A stretch of 14,468 nucleotides of DNA, from the NCBI GenBank assembly GCA_018241985.1, contig JAFECV010000008.1:1-14468 (forward strand), in the 5' to 3' direction. Source of the stretch: Pseudomonadota bacterium. Lineage in GTDB: Bacteria > Pseudomonadota > Gammaproteobacteria > Burkholderiales > Burkholderiaceae_C. The notes below the pieces were generated by a model. It was not told where the DNA came from, did not search any database, and saw nothing but the letters and a program-made list of their open reading frames with translations. Made by a program: the position numbers and the translations under genes. Shown in pieces: positions 9,018 through 14,062 of this stretch. Numbering within the stretch: the stretch's first letter is position 1; the number at the start of each line of letters is the position of its first letter.

Positions 9018-9115
9018 CGCGGGCACCCGCGGATCTGGCTGTGCCAGGCCGCTGGGTGCGCCCCCTTGAGGGGGTTGGCGGAGCGACACGCAGTGCGCGA
9101 AGACTGGGGGTATTC
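9018..9115. repeat. Hairpin-rich intergenic block between converging genes (Burkholderiales-type repeat)
   Basis: Three successive perfect inverted repeats lie between the converging transporter and ElyC-like genes: CGCGGG/CCCGCG (9018-9031), CTGGC-TGT-GCCAG (9035-9047) and CCCCC-TTGA-GGGGG (9061-9074). They are followed by a GC-rich tail ending in a further G run near 9106-9110. The CCCCCTTGAGGGGG core followed by a GGAGCGACACGCAGTGCGCG-like stretch resembles dispersed intergenic repeats I know from Comamonadaceae and Alcaligenaceae genomes; that identification is from memory and not checked. No T-tract follows any stem, so it is not a classical intrinsic terminator, but it could stop or stabilise both converging transcripts. 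Confidence 0.55.
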
Positions 9116-9119
9116 CACT

Positions 9120-9905
9120 TCAGGCCCGCCCTGCAACACGGTAGACCAGCAGGCCCACCCATTCGTGCAGCGCGAGCTGCCAGCGCGCCGGGCTCTTCGC
9201 GAGCGAATACTCGGTCCACGGCGTGGCGAGGCCGGTGCGATAGTCGACAGGGTACGGCGTCACGTTCCAGCCGGCGGCGCGAAACAGCGCGAGCGAGCGC
9301 GGCATATGCCAGGCCGAGGTGACGAGAAGCCAACGTTTTTCCTTGTCCACCCCGGGCAGCTTGGCGGTCAGCACCGCGTTCTCGTAGGTCGTGCGTGCGC
9401 GCGACTCGAACTTCATGCGCCCGGGCGCGACGCCCATGCCCTCGAAGAATTCGCGCGCCTGCACCGCCTCGGGTTCGCCGGTCTTGTGCAGCTCGCCTTC
9501 ACCGCCAGTGAAGACCAAGCGCAGGCTTGGATGGCGGCGCAGCAGCGCCACCGCCATCGTCATGCGCTCGGCCTCTGCATTGAGCGCAACTTGCCCGTTG
9601 CCGGCCCGCACCCAGGCCGGCTCCAGCGCGCCACCGAACACCACCACACCGGCATAGTGCTGCCATTCGGGAGCCGCGGGATCGGCGGTCCAGGCCGGCG
9701 CCGGATCGCGAGTCTCGAGCGCGCGCAGCAGCGCATCGGGCAACGGCTGCCAACCGATCAGCAACAGCAGTGCCAGCGCCGACCAGCCGAACGCCAACCC
9801 CAGGCGCCGACGCTTGTGCAACAGCAGCAGCGCCAATGCGAACAGCGCCGCAACCCAACCGAGGGGCTGCAGCGCGAAAGCGAGGATTTTCGATGCGAAG
9901 AACAA
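9120..9905 (-). CDS. ElyC/SanA/YdcF-family protein (DUF218), inner-membrane anchored
   Basis: Protein of 261 residues, close to E. coli ElyC (about 259), an envelope biogenesis factor linked to peptidoglycan and lipid-carrier metabolism. Two N-terminal hydrophobic segments (~8-30 and ~35-52) are separated by the basic HKRRR. The DUF218 domain follows with VVVFGGALEP (87-96), FTGGEGE (132-138), ESRARTTYENA (167-177) and LVTSAWHMPRSLALFRAAGW (194-213), all typical of the family. The start codon is TTG at 9905: an in-frame stop lies only four codons upstream, and MFFASKILAFALQP matches the usual N-terminus of the family, so no ATG is available. Upstream on the same strand is hns, 223 bases away. 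The exact biochemical role of the family is unresolved. Confidence 0.85.
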   Translation of the reverse strand: MFFASKILAFALQPLGWVAALFALALLLLHKRRRLGLAFGWSALALLLLIGWQPLPDALLRALETRDPAPAWTADPAAPEWQHYAGVVVFGGALEPAWVRAGNGQVALNAEAERMTMAVALLRRHPSLRLVFTGGEGELHKTGEPEAVQAREFFEGMGVAPGRMKFESRARTTYENAVLTAKLPGVDKEKRWLLVTSAWHMPRSLALFRAAGWNVTPYPVDYRTGLATPWTEYSLAKSPARWQLALHEWVGLLVYRVAGRA

Positions 9906-10128
9906 CCGGTCGATTTATCTGCCGTCTTGACGGCGCCATCCGACGAGACGGATCCATATCAGGTGCGCCGGAATAGGCGATTCCAACGGCAGTTCCATCG
10001 GCTCAATCGATAATCGCTCGACCAAGCCGATGACAGCGAATTGGAATCTTCCGCCGGCCCGGCACACGATTCAACTCGCGCACCGAATCCAGAATCGCAG
10101 AGTAACTCGCCGGAGACGACGCAAGCCG
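9906..10128. other. Intergenic region between hns and ElyC-like gene, with inverted repeats
   Basis: No convincing gene lies in these 223 bases. I see three inverted repeats: GCCGTC-TT-GACGGC (9921-9934) and ATCCG-(6)-CGGAT (9937-9952), both in the 5' leader of the ElyC-like gene, and a perfect 8-bp repeat CATCGGCT (9996-10003) / AGCCGATG (10025-10032) with a 21-base loop. The last could act in 3'-end formation of hns or as a regulator site; no T-run follows it. No clear sigma-70 promoter was found. Confidence 0.45.
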
Positions 10129-10416
10129 TCAGATCGCGAATCGGCTGCGATCCTGACCCTGAATCCATTTCGGCGGCTTGCCGCGGCCGCTCCAGGTCGC
10201 ACCAGTAGCCGGATTGCGATATTTGGCCGCCACCGTCGCATGCGGTTTGGCGCGGCGCCCCCGGCCGCTCGGAAAGACGTCTTGCGCGGTCAATCCGAAC
10301 TCGGCAACCAGCGACTTCACCTGCGCCAATCCATCGCTGATTTCGCGCTGGCGCGCGTCCTTGATTTGCTGATCCAGGGCTTCGCGTTGTTTCAACAGGT
10401 CTTTGTAAGTTGCCAT
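10129..10416 (-). CDS. H-NS histone family nucleoid-associated protein
   Basis: Small protein of 95 residues. Residues ~5-40 form a charged alpha-helical, coiled-coil-prone oligomerisation region (LLKQREALDQQIKDARQREI). A basic linker (GRGRRAKP, 51-58) leads to the C-terminal H-NS DNA-binding motif KYRNPATGATWSGRGKPP at 65-82, followed by KWI. The TWSGRGKPP loop inserts into the minor groove of AT-rich DNA. The length is that of the short H-NS paralogues common in Burkholderiales. I chose ATG at 10416 (MATYKDLL); a TTG three codons earlier is possible. The Shine-Dalgarno is weak. It may silence horizontally acquired AT-richer DNA such as the prophage remnant in this window, but no site shows this. 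Confidence 0.92.
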   Translation of the reverse strand: MATYKDLLKQREALDQQIKDARQREISDGLAQVKSLVAEFGLTAQDVFPSGRGRRAKPHATVAAKYRNPATGATWSGRGKPPKWIQGQDRSRFAI

Positions 10417-10457
10417 CTTGGTCAATTGAAATGGTTAATGGATTAACGAGCCGGCAG

Positions 10458-10486
10458 ATAATATACGAGATATTTTCGGATGAAAA
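10458..10486 (-). promoter_or_regulatory. Candidate sigma-70 promoter of hns
   Basis: On the minus strand TTTTCA (10486-10481, 4 of 6 matches to TTGACA) and TATTAT (10463-10458, 5 of 6 matches to TATAAT) are separated by exactly 17 bases in an unusually AT-rich stretch. Transcription would start near 10451, giving a leader of about 35 bases before the ATG at 10416. The -35 hexamer overlaps the left arm of the palindrome described at 10483-10505. Confidence 0.55.
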
Positions 10487-10505
10487 GTGGCGATCGCACT
10501 TTTTT
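10483..10505 (-). terminator. Palindrome with A/T-tract arms between corC-like gene and hns (terminator or operator)
   Basis: AAAAGTG (10483-10489) is the exact inverted complement of CACTTTT (10497-10503), with the self-complementary CGATCG in the middle; a T run continues to 10505 on the + strand. Read on the minus strand the element lies about 50 bases after the corC-like stop and ends in four T residues, so it could be its intrinsic terminator. Because it overlaps the presumed hns -35 it could equally be an operator. Confidence 0.45.
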
Positions 10506-10556
10506 ACCGCTTTCACCGCTATTGCACGCACCGGGAACCGGTCGATTCCATGCGCC

Positions 10557-11873
10557 TTAATGCGACTGCACCGCCGGTTCCGGCACTTCGATTTCCGTCG
10601 CCAGCACCTTGTCGATGCGCCGGCCATCGAGATCGAGCACCTCGAACGTCCAGCCGGCACACTCGATGCGCTCGCCGACCGGCGGCAGCCGACCCGAAAC
10701 ATAGAGCAGCAGCCCGGCCACGGTGTTGTAGCGCCCGCGGTCTTCTTCCGGCAGGTCGCGGATGTCGAGCCGGGTCTTGAGTTCGCTCACCGGCATCAGG
10801 CCGTCGAGCAGCCAGGAGCCGTCCTCGCGCAGCACCGCCCAGGCTTCCGCCTGCGTGCCCGGCTGCAGCTCGCCGGTAATCGCCTCCAGCAGGTCGCGCG
10901 GCGTCATCAGCCCCTGGACCACGCCGTACTCGTCGACCACCAGCACCATGCGGCCCGACTTCGCGCGGAACTGCTCCAGCAGTTCCATGCCGCTCAGCGT
11001 CTCGGGCAGGAACGCCGCAGGCTGCGCCTGCGGCTCGATCGTGCCCGGGGCGTCGGGGCCGAGCTGCAGCAGGCGTCCGACGCTGATGATGCCGACCACG
11101 TCGTCGAGCGAACCGCGGCACACCGGGTACCAGGAATGCGCCTCCCTGCCGCCGGCCGTGCCGACCCGCTGCAGGCACTGCGCCACCGTTGCGTCGGCGT
11201 CGAGCCATTCGACGTCCGCGCGCGGCACCATCAGCGAGATCAGCGGCCGATCGTCGAGGTGGAACAGGTTCTGCACCATCTGGTGCTCCTGCGCCTCGAT
11301 CACGCCGGCGTCGCGGCCCTCCTCGAGGCTCGCGGTGATTTCCTCCTCGGTCACCGCGCGCGCCGCGGCGATGTCGACGCGGATCAATTTGAGCACGCCA
11401 TGGGTGCTGACCGACAGCAGCCGCACGAACGGGCTCCCGGCAGCGGCCAGCCACGTCATCGGCCGGGAGATACGGCGCGCGACCCGTTCCGGATAGAGTT
11501 GCCCGATGCGCTTGGGCACCAGTTCGCCGAACACGATGTTGACGTAGGTGATGCCCGCGACAACCAGCGCGGTCGCGCTGATGTCGGCGACCCGCCCGGG
11601 CACGCCCATCCACTGCAGCCAGCCGGACACGTTGCCGCTGAACGCGGCCTCGCCGATGATGCCGCTCAACATGCTGATCGAAGTGATGCCGACCTGGACC
11701 GACGACAGGAACTGGGTCGGCCGCGCGAGCAGCGCGATCGCGGCCACGGCCCCCTTGTCGCCCCCTTCGACCATCACGCCGAGCCGTGCCTTGCGGCTCG
11801 ACGCCAGCGCCATCTCGGACATTGCAAACACGGCGTTGAGCAGGGTCAACAGCGCGATCAGCAGAAGCTCCAT
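10557..11873 (-). CDS. CNNM/CorC-family membrane protein (DUF21-CBS-CorC_HlyC), hemolysin-family transporter
   Basis: Protein of 438 residues with full domain architecture. An N-terminal CNNM/DUF21 transmembrane domain (~1-195) opens with MELLLIALLTLLNAVFAMSE and contains ASSRKARL (24-31), SSVQVGITSISMLSGIIGE (57-75) and FGELVPKRIG (115-124), which are hallmarks. A CBS pair (~210-335) includes MVPRADVEWL and VDEYGVVQGLMTPRDLLEAITGE. A C-terminal CorC_HlyC domain lies at ~350-430. The family is linked to Mg2+/Co2+ efflux or homeostasis; 'hemolysin' is a historical label. The ATG at 11873 gives the usual N-terminus, but the bases before it (CTCTCGCATCC) hold no clear Shine-Dalgarno. Its upstream DNA is replaced after 53 bases by a recombinase fragment, so its native promoter may be altered. 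Confidence 0.92.
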   Translation of the reverse strand: MELLLIALLTLLNAVFAMSEMALASSRKARLGVMVEGGDKGAVAAIALLARPTQFLSSVQVGITSISMLSGIIGEAAFSGNVSGWLQWMGVPGRVADISATALVVAGITYVNIVFGELVPKRIGQLYPERVARRISRPMTWLAAAGSPFVRLLSVSTHGVLKLIRVDIAAARAVTEEEITASLEEGRDAGVIEAQEHQMVQNLFHLDDRPLISLMVPRADVEWLDADATVAQCLQRVGTAGGREAHSWYPVCRGSLDDVVGIISVGRLLQLGPDAPGTIEPQAQPAAFLPETLSGMELLEQFRAKSGRMVLVVDEYGVVQGLMTPRDLLEAITGELQPGTQAEAWAVLREDGSWLLDGLMPVSELKTRLDIRDLPEEDRGRYNTVAGLLLYVSGRLPPVGERIECAGWTFEVLDLDGRRIDKVLATEIEVPEPAVQSH

Positions 11874-11926
11874 GGATGCGAGAGAGAATGTCGAGACGAT
11901 GGCACTTTACTTCAAAGGTGCTGCGG

Positions 11927-12402
11927 CTAGAGGTAATGCCGAAGCACCGGAAGACCACGCTTGCGAAAGCAAGCAATGTCCGTACGGCCCTGAGCGTCCC
12001 AGACCCGCCGGTACACCGTGGAGGGAGAGACCGAAAAAATATCCGCCAGAAGCGGGATGCTAAAAAGACCCATCGCATGCAGCCGCACCAGCTCGGCCGC
12101 ATCGCTATCGCTTAGAACCTTGGGCTGTCCGCCCCAACGGACCCCGCGCCTGTAGGCCGCCACTTGACCCGCAATCGCACGTTCCCGAATCAGCGCACGC
12201 TCGAATTGAGCAACAGCGCCGAGAATCTGCAAAACAAACTCCCCTAGCGCCGAACTTGTGTCAATCGGCTCCGTGAGAGAGCGGAACGAAGCACCGAGAC
12301 GTTCAAGCCCTTCGAGCAGCTGGAGCAAGTCACGCAAGCTGCGGGCAAGACGATCGAGCTTCCAGACCACAAGCACGTCACCGGCAGCAAGCGCACGGAG
12401 AC
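11927..12402 (-). pseudogene. Serine recombinase (resolvase/invertase), N-terminus missing
   Basis: About 158 residues of homology remain. LRALAAGDVLVVWKLDRLARS covers the part of the catalytic domain with conserved arginines, then GEFVLQILGAVAQFERALIR represents the dimerisation helix region, and a C-terminal Hin-type helix-turn-helix (LLADIFSVSPSTVYRRV) follows. The first ~60 residues, with the YxRVSTxDQ motif and the catalytic serine, are absent; upstream of about 12402 the frame reads nonsense derived from a phage coat gene (a GTG at 12451 opens the frame). It therefore cannot catalyse recombination. It could be the former integrase of the adjacent inovirus, since RSM-type Ralstonia filamentous phages are reported to use a resolvase-like integrase, or a remnant of an unrelated transposon. 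The junction is placed to within about 10 bases. Confidence 0.85.
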
Positions 12403-12519
12403 CGTACCGAGGCCGAGCGCGACCAGGACGCGACCGACGATCCCGACACACGCATCCGCAAGCTTCGAGACGACGAAGTAACTTAGAGCGGACCAGATGG
12501 CCCCTATCGCAATTCCCAT
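12403..12519 (-). pseudogene. pVI-like minor coat protein (DUF2523), 5' fragment
   Basis: The first ~39 codons (MGIAIGAIWSALSYF, ADACVGIVGRVLVALGLG) give an Ala/Val/Leu-rich hydrophobic start, as in DUF2523 proteins, which occupy the pVI position between the adsorption protein and Zot/pI in many inoviruses. A full protein would be about 100 residues of largely transmembrane sequence. After about residue 39 the reading continues through recombinase DNA in another frame and stops at 12244, giving a 91-residue chimeric reading without further coat-protein character. The ATG has a perfect Shine-Dalgarno (see 12526-12531), so it may still be translated. Assignment rests on position and hydrophobicity more than on a diagnostic motif. 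Confidence 0.7.
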
Positions 12520-12522
12520 GAA

Positions 12523-13722
12523 TTACCTCCTAGCACCAAAAACGATCAGACCGAAGAGAGCGAAGCCGAACGCAACGACGATCGCATGAATGACTTGAAT
12601 CTTTCCGCAGAGCACTGTTGCGAGCGGGAACGCGAGGGACCACGTCCCGATCTGCACAGTGGTGTCGGAGAGAGAGCAAGACTCAGCCGGCGCAGAAGGA
12701 AGAACCGACGCAAGGGAGAAGCTGGTATCGCCGGCAGTGGTCGCCAACTGGCCCTTTTGAGCAGTCAAAGCATCGACATTCGACTGAGTAGCTGAATCGA
12801 CACCGGTCAAAGTCTGCTCATTGCACTGCTGCTGAAACACCGACGCCGCGATTGAACACTGGATCGCATCGCCATTGCACACGGGAGGCTGATTGCAGTT
12901 CGCCTGGAACGAACTGCCGGCACAGACAGGAGCGCCAGGGTTTTGAGCGCAATACTGAGACTGTGGCGCCGTGACCGTGCTGATACCGGTCGTGGTGGTG
13001 CCGTCCGAACTGTTCTTTGTCGTGGTCGTGGTGGTCGTGCACGTACCGTTCTGGCACGTGGTGCTGTCGCTCGATGACGACGTGCCGGGCGTGGTGCCGC
13101 TCGGACTGGACGCGGTAGAGGACGGACCTTGCGCGGTCGTGTTTACACCCGTGCTTGACGAGCTGGTACACGGAACGTTGACGGCTACACCGTTCACGGT
13201 GCCGGGACACATGCCGGGAGGAGGAGGCGTCAAGTTCGGCTGAGTGATCTGGTCCGCACTGCTCGAAGCCGGGGCGCTGGACGCGGTACAAGGCTTGTCA
13301 ACGACGGTGCCGTTGTACGGACCGGAGGAACACTTGCCATCGGCACCGCAGTAGCTTGTGACGATCGAAGTCGACTGCACGTTGACCGTACAGCCGGCAT
13401 TGCAGAGCGTAGAAGGGACCGTAGTACCGAGACTCGCTATAGGAATCTCGAAACCAGTCAGAGTCTGACCAGCGAGAGAGGTACAACCGTCATTCTGGAC
13501 GCAGCTCGCACCGTCAGAACCGACGTGATAGCCCGAATTGCAGGTGCAGCTGCTGGTACCAGTACTGTTCACAGGACACGAAGCAGCCGAAGAAATCTGA
13601 CCAGACCAATACTGCGCACCTGACGAAAAGTTGATGCGACAAACAGAAATCTGAACAACATCAGTCATCGACCAGCCGTAGGCAGTAACAACATCCTCAA
13701 TCAAACGCACCCCCGAACTCAC
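12523..13722 (-). CDS. Inovirus pIII/TspB-like adsorption protein
   Basis: Protein of 399 residues. The N-terminal third is cysteine-rich (CTCNSGYHVG at 59-68, many CxnC pairs), followed by a Ser/Thr/Pro low-complexity linker (~147-255, with eight Thr in a row at 228-235), a second Cys-containing domain (~258-350), and a C-terminal hydrophobic anchor (~375-396) ending FGARR. This layout of receptor-binding domains, flexible linker and membrane anchor is that of filamentous phage minor coat protein pIII and the TspB-like proteins of Neisseria inoviruses. The GTG start at 13722 overlaps the preceding stop as GTGA; an alternative ATG lies at 13668. Neither start gives a signal peptide, which pIII proteins normally need, so the N-terminus may be altered by deletion. 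Sequence-level family assignment is not verified. Confidence 0.72.
   Translation of the reverse strand: MSSGVRLIEDVVTAYGWSMTDVVQISVCRINFSSGAQYWSGQISSAASCPVNSTGTSSCTCNSGYHVGSDGASCVQNDGCTSLAGQTLTGFEIPIASLGTTVPSTLCNAGCTVNVQSTSIVTSYCGADGKCSSGPYNGTVVDKPCTASSAPASSSADQITQPNLTPPPPGMCPGTVNGVAVNVPCTSSSSTGVNTTAQGPSSTASSPSGTTPGTSSSSDSTTCQNGTCTTTTTTTKNSSDGTTTTGISTVTAPQSQYCAQNPGAPVCAGSSFQANCNQPPVCNGDAIQCSIAASVFQQQCNEQTLTGVDSATQSNVDALTAQKGQLATTAGDTSFSLASVLPSAPAESCSLSDTTVQIGTWSLAFPLATVLCGKIQVIHAIVVAFGFALFGLIVFGARR
12526..12531 (-). promoter_or_regulatory. Perfect Shine-Dalgarno inside the end of the pIII-like gene
   Basis: AGGAGG, the two terminal Arg codons of the pIII-like gene, sits 6 bases before the ATG at 12519 of the pVI-like gene. 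The stop TAA (12525-12523) lies between them. The arrangement implies translational coupling of the two coat proteins and fixes the start of the pVI-like gene. Confidence 0.85.
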
Positions 13723-14000
13723 TTGGCACCCCCAGGAGCCTTCATGTAGGGCACAAGGCCGGTCAGCACGGCCTCGATGCGGCGATCACGCAGGGAAGCG
13801 CGAAGGGCGAAAGAGCCGGTGTAGGTGCCGCGCTCAACCTTGCCACGAAGGTCTTTCGGGAGAGAAAGGACGCCGACTTGATCGGGCTCGCCCTTGTCGT
13901 TCAGCAGGATGCACTCGGCATCTTGCAGTTCCCACGGACGACCATCCTTAACGCCGGAACGCAGATCGTTCAGCTTGATCACTTGGATAATTGCTTGCAT
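13719..14000 (-). CDS. Gene-V-like phage ssDNA-binding protein (G5P)
   Basis: Small protein of 93 residues with alternating beta-strand character and a core GTYTGSFALRASLRDRRIEA (58-77), followed by GLVPY, that resembles the helix-destabilising G5P fold of filamentous phages. G5P coats newly made single-stranded phage DNA before export. The ATG at 14000 is preceded by a strong Shine-Dalgarno GAGGAGG (14015-14009) with 8 bases spacing. The stop overlaps the GTG of the pIII-like gene by four bases. In typical inoviruses one or more small coat genes lie between G5P and pIII; none is here. The assignment is from gene order, size and motif shape; it could be another small OB-fold DNA-binding protein. 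Confidence 0.65.
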   Translation of the reverse strand: MQAIIQVIKLNDLRSGVKDGRPWELQDAECILLNDKGEPDQVGVLSLPKDLRGKVERGTYTGSFALRASLRDRRIEAVLTGLVPYMKAPGGAK

Positions 14001-14031
14001 GGTGCGGGCCTCCTCGCCCGGACACGGAGAC

Positions 14032-14050
14032 GTTCCTGAACCCCAGGAAC
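14032..14050. repeat. Perfect inverted repeat in a divergent promoter region
   Basis: GTTCCTG-AACCC-CAGGAAC, a 7-bp perfect stem with a 5-base loop, lies in the 62-base gap between the divergent G5P-like gene (start 14000) and the DUF4124-like gene (start 14063). Its place and symmetry fit a regulator-binding operator for both genes, or a hairpin in one leader. Confidence 0.5.
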
Positions 14051-14062
14051 AAGGGACGAGAA

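Larger units (their letters stand above)
11927..14000 (-). mobile_element. Degraded filamentous phage (inovirus) prophage remnant
   Basis: Genes on the minus strand follow the inovirus order: gene-V-like ssDNA-binding protein, pIII/TspB-like adsorption protein, start of pVI-like DUF2523 protein, then a truncated serine recombinase. Two 60-base samples within (12541-12600, 13441-13500) have 50% and 52% G+C by hand count, against 68% in a sample of the efflux gene (8161-8220). No Zot/pI ATPase, replication initiator or separate major coat gene is visible. Right boundary unknown: it may extend beyond the window. No att repeat or dif-like site was identified by eye. Confidence 0.75.

Noticed and set aside
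7433..9322. Long + strand frame covering the transporter region
   Set aside because: Out of frame with the clear Bcr/CflA protein and Arg/Ala-rich nonsense; a shadow.
10455..10480. AT-rich stretch ATAATATACGAGATATT as a XerCD dif site for the inovirus
   Set aside because: It does not match the 28-base dif pattern and lies about 1.5 kb from the phage genes; it is better explained as the hns promoter.
10491..10496. GCGATCGC-like octamer as a HIP1 element
   Set aside because: HIP1 is a cyanobacterial feature; a single copy in GC-rich DNA is expected by chance and is explained as the centre of the local palindrome.
9959..10702. Long open frame on the minus strand across hns and flanking DNA
   Set aside because: It overlaps the convincing hns gene in another frame, has no recognisable domain, and reflects GC-rich codon bias.
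11887..11915. TTGAAG-17-GACATT as a promoter for the corC-like gene (minus strand)
   Set aside because: The -10 matches only 3 of 6 and transcription would start about 7 bases before the ATG; too weak to annotate.
10410..12102. Large frames on both strands across the corC-like gene
   Set aside because: Both are shadows of the CNNM/CorC gene at 10557-11873, which has all expected domains.
12970..13243. 90-residue + strand frame rich in Val opposite the pIII-like gene
   Set aside because: It is the antisense of the Thr/Ser-rich linker (ACC/ACG reads as GGT/CGT/GTG); no start signal or domain.
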